A stretch of DNA of 64,000 nt, taken from NCBI RefSeq assembly GCF_000176175.1, contig NZ_ACZP01000014.1:372001-436000 (forward strand). Reading direction: 5' to 3'. The translations under genes and the position numbers were made by a program. The DNA comes from Vibrio furnissii CIP 102972. Its GTDB lineage: Bacteria > Pseudomonadota > Gammaproteobacteria > Enterobacterales > Vibrionaceae. Of the stretch, positions 26,524-35,103 are shown in pieces (position 1 is the stretch's first letter; every line of letters starts with the position of its first letter). The notes beneath the pieces were generated by a model. It was given only the letters and a program-made list of their open reading frames with translations. It was not told where the DNA came from and made no database searches.

Positions 26524-26700
26524 GCCTCTATGTTTCATTTTACGGCTGAAACTACCTTTACCTTTTTTCGCTTTCTCAACGCGTTGCTTGAACAGTTGAC
26601 TGGTGACAACCGCTTTCAAGGCGTTATCTTTAATCGTGCCTCGACCAAACTCGGTGTCCATCACCGGGTTGTCACGAGACGTCTTTGATGACTGGCTCAT
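26497..26700 (-). CDS. arfA: Alternative ribosome-rescue factor A
   Basis: Rescues ribosomes stalled at the 3' end of non-stop mRNAs by recruiting release factor 2. The 67-residue product carries the family core [17 protein letters not shown] followed by [28 protein letters not shown] precedes an ATGATG pair; the second ATG (26700) has the better spacing. The coding region ends inside a hairpin, and the stop is triple (TAA TAG TGA). In E. coli and Haemophilus the equivalent hairpin makes synthesis depend on failure of tmRNA, so this gene is probably a backup system under the same control (inference from family knowledge). Confidence 0.92.
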   Translation of the reverse strand: MSQSSKTSRDNPVMDTEFGRGTIKDNALKAVVTSQLFKQRVEKAKKGKGSFSRKMKHRGKEPYSKAA

Positions 26701-26933
26701 CATGGCCTCCTTTAGATTGGTTTGACTACAGATGACACCGTTGGTGACACTGTCGTTGGATGAGATTATTCCGATGCATATTTTGCGCTGAATTATTGGC
26801 GTGTCAATGGTTCAGCCGTCTCACCGAGCACCATTTTTAATACTGAGTACATGCTTAATTACATAGAAATGGAGCATGGAGCAAAAATTTGCACAAAATC
26901 CAAAAAAGCTTTTCGAGTGAAGTCAAGATTCGA
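26701..26933. other. Intergenic region between arfA and the cold-shock gene
   Basis: Divergent upstream region of arfA and the cold-shock gene. It is AT-rich towards its right end, and no gene or clear operator is visible. The cold-shock promoter begins directly after it. Confidence 0.4.
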
Positions 26934-26961
26934 TTGACAACCCTACGGATTGCTCTAGACT
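26934..26961 (+). promoter_or_regulatory. Predicted promoter of the cold-shock gene
   Basis: Perfect TTGACA (26934-26939) and TAGACT (26956-26961) with a 16-nt spacer. The start near 26968 gives a leader of about 144 nt, close to the long leader of E. coli cspA mRNA. Confidence 0.6.
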
Positions 26962-26976
26962 CATTAGCAGCTAGAA

Positions 26977-27072
26977 ATGAAGTTCTTTGTATACACATTC
27001 GTTGGATTACTTGTAACTCCCGTCGTGTCGTACGCAATAGCAATCTACTTTTCCACGCTATCCGCGCCGTAA
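26977..27072 (+). CDS. Possible 31-residue hydrophobic peptide in the cold-shock leader
   Basis: ATG at 26977, stop TAA at 27070-27072, inside the predicted 5' leader of the cold-shock gene. The peptide begins MKFFVYTFVGLLVTPVV and ends YFSTLSAP. It is hydrophobic throughout and could be one transmembrane helix. No good Shine-Dalgarno sequence is present, and the ATG is only about 10 nt from the predicted transcript start. It may be a small membrane protein, a regulatory upstream ORF or chance. Confidence 0.4.
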   Translation: MKFFVYTFVGLLVTPVVSYAIAIYFSTLSAP

Positions 27073-27111
27073 TCGGCCACATATTTAAATATATTTTTTA
27101 GGATACACACT

Positions 27112-27321
27112 ATGTCAACTCCAGTTACTGGTACCGTTAAATGGTTCAACGAAACTAAAGGCTTCGGTTTCATCAAACAAGAAAATGGTCCTGACGTTTT
27201 TGCTCACTTCAGCGCAATCCAAGGCGACGGTTTCCGTACTCTTGCTGAAGGTCAAAAAGTTGAGTTCGTAATCACTCAAGGCCAAAAAGGTCCTCAAGCA
27301 GAAAGCATCAAACTTCTGTAA
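27112..27321 (+). CDS. CspA-family cold-shock protein
   Basis: Single cold-shock domain of 69 residues that binds single-stranded RNA/DNA and melts RNA structure. RNP1 is KGFGFIK and RNP2 is [14 protein letters not shown] opens the domain. It is preceded by a long AT-rich leader with a plausible promoter and a possible upstream peptide, and followed by an intrinsic terminator, so it is monocistronic. Leader length suggests temperature-dependent expression, but no cold box could be matched exactly. Confidence 0.97.
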   Translation: MSTPVTGTVKWFNETKGFGFIKQENGPDVFAHFSAIQGDGFRTLAEGQKVEFVITQGQKGPQAESIKLL

Positions 27322-27338
27322 TTGACTTTCCGAATTTT

Positions 27339-27365
27339 AATAGCCAGCTTATAGCTGGCTATTTT
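27339..27365 (+). terminator. Rho-independent terminator of the cold-shock gene
   Basis: Perfect 10-bp stem AATAGCCAGC/GCTGGCTATT with loop TTATA, then TT. Confidence 0.9.
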
Positions 27366-27435
27366 CGTTATTGGGCCATCCTTTTTCGGTTCCAACTCCT
27401 ACTTTTTCTTCTCAGTTTTAGCGTGAGCCGTATTC

Positions 27436-27978
27436 ATGGCATTGAAACCAACCATTTATAAATTCCGTATCGCTCTGACGGACATGAACCGTGATCATTA
27501 CGATACACTTAACCTGACCGTTGCCCTGCATCCTTCGGAGACTGAAGAACGCATGATGGCACGCGTATTGGCCTACTGCCTGAATGCCCATCCGCAATTG
27601 CAGTTTACAAAAGGCATTTCCACCGCCAACGAACCCGATATCTGGCAACAGGATTTATCCGGTCATCATGAACTGTGGATTGAATTGGGTGAACCGGATG
27701 TGGAGCGAGTGAAAAAAGCCACCCGTCTCGCTGACACCGTGAAAGTGTACACCTATCAAAATCGCTCAGACATCTGGTGGCAACAAAACAAAGGCAAGCT
27801 TGGCTACCTCAAGGCCGAGATTGTTCGTTTCGATCCAGAAGCGATCAGCGCCATGGCGCAACATCCTAAACGCACCGTGGACCTGTCAGTCATGGTGACA
27901 GGTCACACGCTGTTTGTGGAAGGTGATTTAGAGAGCCACGAGATCAACTTCGACCTACTGCAATCGCTACCGGACTAA
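27436..27978 (+). CDS. yaeQ: YaeQ family protein
   Basis: Protein of 180 residues matching YaeQ over its length: MALKPTIYKFRIALTDMNR start, HPSETEERMMARVLAYCLNA, WIELGEPDVERVKKA and VMVTGHTLFVEGD. The fold belongs to the PD-(D/E)xK nuclease-like group, but nuclease activity is unproven. In E. coli it was linked to suppression of an rfaH hemolysin defect. Located between a cold-shock gene and a diguanylate cyclase gene; probably its own transcript. Confidence 0.92.
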   Translation: MALKPTIYKFRIALTDMNRDHYDTLNLTVALHPSETEERMMARVLAYCLNAHPQLQFTKGISTANEPDIWQQDLSGHHELWIELGEPDVERVKKATRLADTVKVYTYQNRSDIWWQQNKGKLGYLKAEIVRFDPEAISAMAQHPKRTVDLSVMVTGHTLFVEGDLESHEINFDLLQSLPD

Positions 27979-28175
27979 ACGGTCACTGTTTTCTGTTCGG
28001 TCATTGTTTCGCAGACATCAAACTTTTGGAATGGCCGGAACGATCATCACTAGCGATAGTGATGATTTTCCGGCAACATAAGGCGCAAAAATTAGTCTTC
28101 AAAATAAACAGATCAGCAATATGTCACTCAGTTGTTGATCCATAAAAGTCAGTTTCCCCGGCTTTGGGACTCCAA

Positions 28176-29285
28176 ATGATTGCACGGCTTATCAACCAAA
28201 ATCTTCAATTAACCCACGATGATGAACAGTATCGGCGTATCTATCTCAATTGCGCATCAGCGTTACTGCTCGCAGCAAACAACGTCTTCTTTCTGTTCTA
28301 CAACACCGTGATCGACTTCTATCCCCCTTTGATCTATGCCCACCTGGTCACGTTTGCGGTGGTGTGCCTCAGTCAATACCTGTTGTTCGTCAAACGCAAA
28401 ACGCGTACGTCCGCCTTCATACTCACCTGCGTGATCGCCCTACTGACCCATTTCTACATGTTTGATGAGGGCAACCGAGAATACGCATTGATTTTTGGCC
28501 TCATCACGCCCGTGGTCGCCATTGCTTTATTGCCCCGCAAAATCTCGCTGCTGTTTATTGCTGTCCAGTTTGCCGTCTTTAATGGCTTGATACTCTCCAA
28601 CATGCAGACCTGGCAACCCGTCGAAGACAACGTTGCCAGTTACATTAATCTGGTGGTGGTCTGGATAACGTTGGCGCTCATCATTTGGTATTTTGAGGCC
28701 AGCCGTCTGCACGCGTATCGCAAAATGAATGAAGCGAATCTCAAGCTGGAAAAGCTCGCGATGACCGATTCACTCACAGGCGTCTTCAACCGTCATTACA
28801 TCGAAAGACGCATTGCTCACAGCACGCGTCCATTTCATGTGGCGATGATTGATGTCGACAACTTTAAGTTGGTTAACGACCAGTTCGGTCATGTCGCAGG
28901 CGATGGCGTGCTCAAAGGCATCGCCGATGTGCTGAAGCAATCCTTTGCCAATATTGGCATCGTGGGACGTTGGGGCGGCGAAGAATTCATCGTATTGTTG
29001 ACTGAGGGCAGTGATGAGGACATCTATCGTTTAACGGAGCAAGCACGCGCCAAAGTAGCCGCCACTCCGTTTGGAATTCAGGCCGCCGTGTCCATCAGTA
29101 TTGGTTTGGCGCACCATGATCTCGGGGACTACGAAGCCACATTACGTAAAGTCGACAAAGCGCTTTATAGCGCCAAATCGGAAGGCAAAAACCGCATTGT
29201 GTCGATGCTCCAATACGAAGATATCCAACACAAAAGCATCCCGCGTGAAGAGATGGAACATAACGGCGTTCCACACCAAGGTTAA
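28176..29285 (+). CDS. Membrane diguanylate cyclase
   Basis: Protein of 369 residues with about six N-terminal transmembrane helices (residues 25-180, for example ALIFGLITPVVAIALL) and a C-terminal GGDEF domain. The catalytic site is RWGGEEFIVLL, with DVDNFKLVNDQFGH as the metal/substrate motif. It should make c-di-GMP from two GTP at the membrane. The RxxD inhibitory site is absent, so feedback inhibition is not expected. The frame extends to a TTG at 28164, but the ATG at 28176 is preferred. Confidence 0.9.
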   Translation: MIARLINQNLQLTHDDEQYRRIYLNCASALLLAANNVFFLFYNTVIDFYPPLIYAHLVTFAVVCLSQYLLFVKRKTRTSAFILTCVIALLTHFYMFDEGNREYALIFGLITPVVAIALLPRKISLLFIAVQFAVFNGLILSNMQTWQPVEDNVASYINLVVVWITLALIIWYFEASRLHAYRKMNEANLKLEKLAMTDSLTGVFNRHYIERRIAHSTRPFHVAMIDVDNFKLVNDQFGHVAGDGVLKGIADVLKQSFANIGIVGRWGGEEFIVLLTEGSDEDIYRLTEQARAKVAATPFGIQAAVSISIGLAHHDLGDYEATLRKVDKALYSAKSEGKNRIVSMLQYEDIQHKSIPREEMEHNGVPHQG

Positions 29286-29353
29286 CGCTTTCCTCAAGCG
29301 TTAACCTGCCAGCAGGTCCTACCGAGCGCGCATCACACAGACGTCACGAGCAC

Positions 29354-29376
29354 AAAAGGCCCATACGGGCCTTTTT
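29354..29376. terminator. Bidirectional terminator between cyclase and hmp genes
   Basis: Perfect 9-bp stem AAAAGGCCC/GGGCCTTTT with loop ATAC and a T-run to the right, A-run to the left. It lies between convergent genes. Confidence 0.88.
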
Positions 29377-29434
29377 CATCGCTTGAGTCGTTGGTATTGA
29401 ATGACGCGCTGGAAATGACAATCGACCTTAAGCA

Positions 29435-30619
29435 TTAAGCATTAAGCGTAGCGTGGGGGCCAAACACTTCGTAGTGTATACGCTCGCCACTCACGCCCAA
29501 GGACATCAGTTGTTTAACAATGCTTTCCATGAACGCCAATGGACCACATAGGTAAAAATCGGCCTCGGCCAGCGGTAAATCCACGGCGTTGAGATCCATC
29601 GCACCCCGGCGCGATTCTCCCCGTTGACCGTCGAGGTACCAAACGTGCTGCTGCCACTTTTGGGCTGCAATCAGGGTCGCCGTTTCATCCACAAACGAAT
29701 GTTGCGCAGGAGAATTGCAAGCATGCAAATACGTCACAGACGGCTTATCGCCCTGCGCCAGCGTTTGTAGCATCGCTTGTACGGGCGTTGCGCCTACACC
29801 AGCGGAGATCAACACCACAGGCCGCTCACGTTCAACGTAGAAGAAATCCCCCGCGGGTGCGTATAAAAATACGCTGTCACCCGTCTGCACATGATCGTGC
29901 AGATAGTTCGATACCAGCCCTTCCACCTCACGGCCTACGCCTTCGCGTTTCACTGAAATGCGGTAATCCTTGCCATTTGCGGCCTGCGACAGTGAGTACT
30001 GACGAATCTCTTTGTATGCGCTGTCCGTCGGTGTCACCTCTATCCCGATGTACTGCCCCGGTTGGTAGTCCAGCACCGGCTGACCATCTTTCGGCACCAG
30101 CATGAAACTGGTGACTAACTCAGATTCCACGCGTTTGTCGGCCACGATAAATTCACGTGCGTTAGCCCAACCACCCACCGCGTGTTTGCGTTGCAAATAC
30201 AACTCCCCTTCACGGTCGATAAACACTTGGGCGAGAAACAGATACGCCGCCGTCCACGCCTCTTCAACCTCGCGTGTAAACGCTTCGGGAGCCAGCTCAC
30301 GTAGGGTTTCAATCAGGTGATGCCCCACGATTTGGTAATGCTCTGGCTGAATGTTAAAACTGGTGTGTTTGTGCGCGATTCGCTCTACCGCTGCGGTTAA
30401 TGCCGCCAAATTTTCAATATGTTTGGCGTACGCAGCAATCGCTTCAAACAGCGCGACACTTTGACGCCCCGTTTTCTGGTGCGTCATATTGAAGATGTCT
30501 TTCAGTTCCGGATTGTGGTGAAACATACGCTGATAAAAATGCTGTGTCAGAGCCGGACCGGCCGACTCCAGCAATGGAATGGTACTTTTAATTACAGCAA
30601 TCGTGTGGTTGTTGAGCAT
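29435..30619 (-). CDS. hmp: Flavohemoglobin, nitric oxide dioxygenase
   Basis: Oxidises NO to nitrate with O2 and NAD(P)H in the cytosol. The 394-residue product has a globin domain (1-137, proximal His in IAHKHTSF), then an FAD-binding domain (RQYSLSQA) and an NAD-binding domain (ISAGVGATPVQAML, YLCGPLAFM), ending HYEVFGPHATLNA. The ATG at 30619 gives the family start MLNNHTIAVIKSTIPLL, with GAGGAG upstream. It is divergent from norR. A GG-N10-GC promoter and NorR-type sites between them indicate NorR/sigma-54 control, as reported for hmpA in V. cholerae. Confidence 0.97.
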   Translation of the reverse strand: MLNNHTIAVIKSTIPLLESAGPALTQHFYQRMFHHNPELKDIFNMTHQKTGRQSVALFEAIAAYAKHIENLAALTAAVERIAHKHTSFNIQPEHYQIVGHHLIETLRELAPEAFTREVEEAWTAAYLFLAQVFIDREGELYLQRKHAVGGWANAREFIVADKRVESELVTSFMLVPKDGQPVLDYQPGQYIGIEVTPTDSAYKEIRQYSLSQAANGKDYRISVKREGVGREVEGLVSNYLHDHVQTGDSVFLYAPAGDFFYVERERPVVLISAGVGATPVQAMLQTLAQGDKPSVTYLHACNSPAQHSFVDETATLIAAQKWQQHVWYLDGQRGESRRGAMDLNAVDLPLAEADFYLCGPLAFMESIVKQLMSLGVSGERIHYEVFGPHATLNA

Positions 30620-30710
30620 AAATCCAAATCTCCTCACTCTCGGATAATGGTATTAAAGGTGGCTACAGCCACTCTGTTTGAGGTCAAGCATGACTTTCTC
30701 AATCTGACAT

Positions 30711-30727
30711 TGCACTATCCGTACCAA
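30711..30727 (-). promoter_or_regulatory. Sigma-54 promoter of hmp
   Basis: On the minus strand the sequence is TTGGTACGGATAGTGCA: GG and GC are separated by exactly 10 nt, with 5 of the usual surrounding consensus positions kept. It lies about 92 nt upstream of the hmp ATG. Confidence 0.75.
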
Positions 30728-30790
30728 CAAGCATAAAAACTATCTTATTGATTTTAATTAATTTATATAAATTCCCACCTCTTTATTCGT

Positions 30791-30825
30791 GTCAAATTAA
30801 CCCTTTTCAATCAGGTCACTTTGAC
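30791..30825. promoter_or_regulatory. Two NorR-type enhancer sites
   Basis: GTCA-CTT-TGAC at 30815-30825 is a perfect NorR palindrome. GTCA-AAT-TAAC at 30791-30801 differs at one base and is 24 bp away. Both lie upstream of the sigma-54 promoter relative to hmp and within 70 nt of the norR start. A third related sequence with a 4-nt gap (GTCAAGCATGAC, 30683-30694) lies downstream of the promoter. Confidence 0.7.
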
Positions 30826-30860
30826 ACTAAACTATCTAAAACGAACAGTTGGACGCAACG

Positions 30861-32447
30861 ATGCAAGATTTCTCTATTTCAACCTTAGTCGACATGACCA
30901 TTGGTTTGGCGAGCGGGCTCAATGATGAAGACCGTTTCAACCGCCTGCTCGATGCGGTACGAAAAACCATTCAGTGCGATTGCGTGGCGCTGATGTCCCT
31001 GCAAGGCGACACCTTGGTGCCACTGGCCATGCAAGGGCTCACGCGGGATACGCTTGGCCGTCGCTTTTTGATTCACGAACACCCGCGCCTTGATCAAATC
31101 TGCGCCTCCACCACGCCGGTGCGCTTTGACGCAGACAGCCCACTGCCCGACCCGTTTGATGGCCTGTTGTTGGATCACGATGATGACCTGCCGATGCACT
31201 CGTGTATGGGATTACCCTTGATCTTCGGTGACAAGCTATTGGGCGTGCTCACGCTCGATAGCCTTATGCCCAATGCGTTTGAGCACATTCCATTGCGCAG
31301 CTTAGAAGTGCTCGCGGCCATCGCGGCCTCCACCCTCAAAATGGCGCTGACGTTTTCTCAGTTAGAAACGCAAGCCAAGCAAACGCAGCAACGCCTGGAA
31401 GAGCTCAATGAAGAGGCATGGGTGCGAGATGGCGGCGAAATCATCGGCTCCAGTGAGGCCATGCAAGTGATGAAAGCAGACTTGGAAGTGGTGGCGCCAT
31501 CGAATTTTAATATTCTGATCCACGGTGAAACAGGCGTGGGGAAAGAGCTGGTTGCCCGCACGATTCATCATCTCTCTCCCCGCAAACGTCAGCCGCTGAT
31601 CTACGTCAACTGCGCCGCAATTCCCGAGAATCTGGTGGAAAGCGAACTGTTTGGCCACGTGAAAGGCGCCTTTACCGGCGCGGATCGCAATCGCTTGGGT
31701 AAGTTTGCCTTGGCCGATGGCGGCACGCTGTTTTTGGATGAAATTGGCGAACTGCCACTGGCGGCGCAAAGCAAAATTTTGCGGGCGCTGCAAAACAACG
31801 AAATTCAACCTGTGGGTCAGGATCAGGTCCAAACCATCAATGTGCGAATTCTGGCTGCCACCAACCGCGATTTAAAACAAGAAGTCGACGCCGGACGCTT
31901 TCGCGCCGATCTGTATCACCGCCTCAGTGTCTACCCGATTCACGTGCCACCCCTGCGCGAGCGTAATGGCGACGTGACGTTGCTGGCGGGCTACTTTCTA
32001 GAAGTCGCGCGGCGCAAACTGGGCATCGTGCAACTGAAGATTCATCAGCAAGCGCTGAGTCATCTGATTTACTACACGTGGCCGGGCAACGTGCGAGAGT
32101 TGGAACATGTCATCAACCGCGCGGCTTTGAAAGCACGTGCCAAGCACCCGATGCAAACGCTCATCACCGTGAGCGCCGAAGACATTGGCGTGTTGGAAGG
32201 TGATGCACACACCCCCGCCAAAGCGGTGCCATCTGCCCAAACTGAGCCGGTGATTGATTTGTCGAAAGGGTTACGTGACGCCACCGATGACTTTCAGCGC
32301 CGCCTTGTCAGTGAAGCGCTGACGCAAGCCGAATTCAACTGGGCGAAAGCCGGGCGATTGCTGCAAGTCGACCGAGCCAATTTAACACGCTTGGCAAAAC
32401 GCTTGGGCATCAACGTCACCAAAACCCACAAGATTGAACCCCGTTAA
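30861..32447 (+). CDS. norR: NO-responsive sigma-54 activator NorR
   Basis: Activator of 528 residues. A GAF domain (about 15-165) senses NO through a non-haem iron. An AAA+ domain (about 195-425) has [12 protein letters not shown] (Walker A), GAFTGAD (sigma-54 contact), [19 protein letters not shown] and [15 protein letters not shown]-terminal Fis-type helix-turn-helix ends the protein ([20 protein letters not shown]). The ATG at 30861 is chosen over a TTG at 30849. The likely main target is the divergent hmp gene, whose sigma-54 promoter and NorR sites lie in the shared upstream region. It also overlaps its own upstream sites, suggesting autoregulation. Confidence 0.95.
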   Translation: MQDFSISTLVDMTIGLASGLNDEDRFNRLLDAVRKTIQCDCVALMSLQGDTLVPLAMQGLTRDTLGRRFLIHEHPRLDQICASTTPVRFDADSPLPDPFDGLLLDHDDDLPMHSCMGLPLIFGDKLLGVLTLDSLMPNAFEHIPLRSLEVLAAIAASTLKMALTFSQLETQAKQTQQRLEELNEEAWVRDGGEIIGSSEAMQVMKADLEVVAPSNFNILIHGETGVGKELVARTIHHLSPRKRQPLIYVNCAAIPENLVESELFGHVKGAFTGADRNRLGKFALADGGTLFLDEIGELPLAAQSKILRALQNNEIQPVGQDQVQTINVRILAATNRDLKQEVDAGRFRADLYHRLSVYPIHVPPLRERNGDVTLLAGYFLEVARRKLGIVQLKIHQQALSHLIYYTWPGNVRELEHVINRAALKARAKHPMQTLITVSAEDIGVLEGDAHTPAKAVPSAQTEPVIDLSKGLRDATDDFQRRLVSEALTQAEFNWAKAGRLLQVDRANLTRLAKRLGINVTKTHKIEPR

Positions 32448-32461
32448 CTCGCGCGCACAAA

Positions 32462-32487
32462 AAAGGGATAACGGCGGTTATCCCTTT
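32462..32487. terminator. Bidirectional terminator between norR and the MscS gene
   Basis: Perfect 11-bp stem AAAGGGATAAC/GTTATCCCTTT with loop GGCG, flanked by an A-run on the left. Confidence 0.88.
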
Positions 32488-32507
32488 AAGCGATCAGCGT
32501 GTCGAAC

Positions 32508-33377
32508 TTACGCCGCTGCGGATGATTCGGCCACCACCGGCTGACGCGGAAACGCCTTCTCGTACTCTTCCATAAACGCGCAGCGAATCAGTTGTTCCAA
32601 ATGCGTGGCACGCTCCGTCGGACAGAAAATCATAAAATGCACAATCTGCTCGCCCGCTGGCGCGCTGGAGATCTCGATGTGCGGTTCAGCGTTCGGCAAA
32701 TCGACGCCCGCGTGCTTTTCAATCATGCTGTTGTAACGGCGCGCGACATCGATAAAGTGCGAAAAGTGCTCTTCAATACGTTCATGCATCACCGGCAACA
32801 ACGGGTATAGATTCACAAACTCGGGCACCACAACATGAAAGTTATGGAATACGTAACGCTTCATGAAGTTGAGATTTTTGACCGGATAAGTGAAAAACAT
32901 GCTGTTGGGCAGCGTCGCCGTTTTGCCGGTGTAGTGGTACTGGCCGTGTTGCAGGTCAATCTCTTGAATCACCGTCGCCATCATATTGTGTTCAATCACT
33001 TCACCACTGAGTTTGCCCACTTCAATCCAATCGCCAATGCGAAATGAACGCGAACTGGCACGCTGAATCGAGCCGGTAAAACACAAAATGATCTCTTTTG
33101 ATGCAACCACAATGGCGACCGCAATCGCCGTAACCGATAAGGCGAACTGGCTGATCTCTGGCTGCCACAGGACAAACATGACCAACAAGGTGGCCGCAAA
33201 CGTGCCGTTTTTGGTGCTCGACATCCATTTACGCTGATGCTCGGTTAAAAACGCCGCGTCACCACGGATCTGAGACAGCACCATGCGACGCATCATCACC
33301 GCAAACAGCAATATCAATAAGGTAAAAATCAGTTTATGCGTTAGCAGATAATCGATGACCGCGTTGAGCTTCTCCAT
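32508..33377 (-). CDS. MscS-family mechanosensitive channel
   Basis: Membrane protein of 289 residues with helices at about 15-30 (LIFTLLILLFAVMM), 55-72 and 77-105. The pore-side helix is followed by the MscS beta domain (GDWIEVGKLSGEVIEHNMMA, then LPNSMFFTYPVKN). The C-terminal cytoplasmic domain ends VVAESSAAA. Opens on membrane tension to release solutes. It has the MscS length (286 in E. coli). GGAGAGG lies before the ATG. Monocistronic and convergent with norR. Confidence 0.88.
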   Translation of the reverse strand: MEKLNAVIDYLLTHKLIFTLLILLFAVMMRRMVLSQIRGDAAFLTEHQRKWMSSTKNGTFAATLLVMFVLWQPEISQFALSVTAIAVAIVVASKEIILCFTGSIQRASSRSFRIGDWIEVGKLSGEVIEHNMMATVIQEIDLQHGQYHYTGKTATLPNSMFFTYPVKNLNFMKRYVFHNFHVVVPEFVNLYPLLPVMHERIEEHFSHFIDVARRYNSMIEKHAGVDLPNAEPHIEISSAPAGEQIVHFMIFCPTERATHLEQLIRCAFMEEYEKAFPRQPVVAESSAAA

Positions 33378-33595
33378 TACCCTCTCCTACTTCGTCATGT
33401 ACAGCAACTTGCCTATTCATCTCTGCGGATGATGAAACGCTGTGATTCAGTCAAATGTGCGACATTGTAACCAAGCATCGAGGGAGTGTCGGTACAGGCT
33501 GCTCGTTCTATGCGCCCTGTCAAAAGTTTCTGCCTCTGCCGCCTAAGTTGTGTACACCCACGGGCGAGCCGCTTGCGCCAGAATGTCATTGGCAC

Positions 33596-33625
33596 AAAAA
33601 AGCCGCCATGCGTGAGCACAGCGGC
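33596..33625 (-). terminator. Terminator of pepT
   Basis: Stem GCCGC/GCGGC (33602-33606, 33621-33625) with an inner TGC/GCA pair. An A-run on the plus strand (33596-33601) gives the U-run on the minus transcript. Confidence 0.75.
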
Positions 33626-33654
33626 GTTGAATCAAACTCGAAGATGGCGGTGAA

Positions 33655-34890
33655 TTAGGCGTTGTGATAATGGCGCGCAGTCTGCTCCGCCAATTTCACG
33701 ATCACTTGTACGGCCTGTTCCATGCCTTCGATGGTGATGAACTCATGGATACCGTGGAAATTGTAGCCACCGGTAAAGAGGTTCGGACATGGCAAGCCCA
33801 TGAACGACAGACGCGCACCATCGGTGCCGCCACGAATCGGTTTGATCAGCGGTTGAACATCGCACGCTTCCATCGCAGATTTCGCCAGCTCGATGATGTG
33901 CGGATGCGGTTCAATCATCTCTTTCATGTTGGCGTAGTTGTCATTGATCACCAGCTCAACATGGCCTTTTTTCAGCTGACGATTCAACTCATCAACGGTT
34001 TTTTGCAGGAATGCTTTGCGCGCTTGCAAGCCGTCGCGCTCAAAATCGCGGATCAGGTAATCCAGTTGCGTCTTCGCCACACCCATTTTGGCCGATTTCA
34101 GATGGTAGAACCCTTCGTAGCCATCAGTGCATTCCGGTGTCTCTTCTTCCGGCATCATCAGGGCAAAACGCGCGGCGATGTGCATCGCATTGACCATCTT
34201 GCCTTTGGCCGTGCCCGGGTGAACGTTCACCCCATGGCAGATCACTTCTGCGCTGGCGGCGTGGAAGTTTTCGTATTCCAGCTCTCCCACAGGGCCACCA
34301 TCAACGGTGTAAGCCCACTGCGCGCCAAATTTTTTCACATCAAAATGATTCGCGCCGCGGCCAATCTCTTCATCCGGTGTAAAGGCAATACAGATGTCGC
34401 CATGCGGGATCGACGGATCCGCAATCAACATCTCAACAGCAGTCATGATTTCCGCAATGCCGGCTTTGTCATCTGCGCCCAGTAAGGTGTTGCCATCGGT
34501 GGTGATAAGGTTGTGGCCGTGCAGTTGGTGCAGATCCGGGTATTGAATCGGAGACAGCACTTCATCGCCTTTGCCCAGCGCAATGTCGCCGCCCTGATAA
34601 TCTTCAACGATCTGAGGCTTTACATTCTTGCCTGAGGCATCGGGTGCGGTGTCCATGTGTGAAATAAAGCCGATCGGCGGCACCGCGTAATTCACATTGG
34701 ACGGCAGTTTCGCCATGACATAACCATGTTCGTCCACACTGACGTCGCTCAAGCCGAGTTCCAGCAGCTCATCATGCAGTGCTTGAGCAAAGACCTTCTG
34801 CCCCGTCGAACTTGGGCAGTGGTGGTTTTTCGGCTTCGATTGAGTGTCGTAGGTTACGTAGCGCAAAAAGCGCCCAACAAGATTATCCAT
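33655..34890 (-). CDS. pepT: Peptidase T (tripeptide aminopeptidase)
   Basis: Zinc-dependent M20 peptidase that removes the N-terminal residue from tripeptides in the cytosol. The 411-residue product has the expected length. Metal and catalytic residues are seen in [20 protein letters not shown] and [12 protein letters not shown], and the second domain has [36 protein letters not shown] is the family C-terminal signature. The ATG at 34890 ([12 protein letters not shown]) matches the PepT start; the longer frame to 34902 does not. Confidence 0.96.
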   Translation of the reverse strand: MDNLVGRFLRYVTYDTQSKPKNHHCPSSTGQKVFAQALHDELLELGLSDVSVDEHGYVMAKLPSNVNYAVPPIGFISHMDTAPDASGKNVKPQIVEDYQGGDIALGKGDEVLSPIQYPDLHQLHGHNLITTDGNTLLGADDKAGIAEIMTAVEMLIADPSIPHGDICIAFTPDEEIGRGANHFDVKKFGAQWAYTVDGGPVGELEYENFHAASAEVICHGVNVHPGTAKGKMVNAMHIAARFALMMPEEETPECTDGYEGFYHLKSAKMGVAKTQLDYLIRDFERDGLQARKAFLQKTVDELNRQLKKGHVELVINDNYANMKEMIEPHPHIIELAKSAMEACDVQPLIKPIRGGTDGARLSFMGLPCPNLFTGGYNFHGIHEFITIEGMEQAVQVIVKLAEQTARHYHNA

Positions 34891-35068
34891 AGCAAGTCTC
34901 ACTGTCTGTCAAAACGCAGTTGAGCTTCTCCTCAACTGAAAGAAAACGCGGTCTATCCCTGTTGGCAAGACGCCGAAACAGAGATACGCAGTCAATTGCA
35001 ATCCATAGTACGGATTCTTCAGAGTGATGATTTGCTATAAATCAGTTTTTGGTGGATTAAAAAGAGAA

Positions 35069-35096
35069 ACGCCCTACTCACAAATGAGCAGGGCGT
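35069..35096 (-). terminator. Terminator of nupC
   Basis: 12-nt arms (35069-35080 and 35085-35096) pair with one mismatch around CAAA, just after the nupC stop on the minus strand. Confidence 0.75.
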
Positions 35097-35103
35097 GTCA
35101 GTA

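Noticed and set aside
33664..34485. 273-codon plus-strand frame inside pepT
   Set aside because: Mirror of pepT codons; no domain pattern, and pepT itself has all catalytic motifs.
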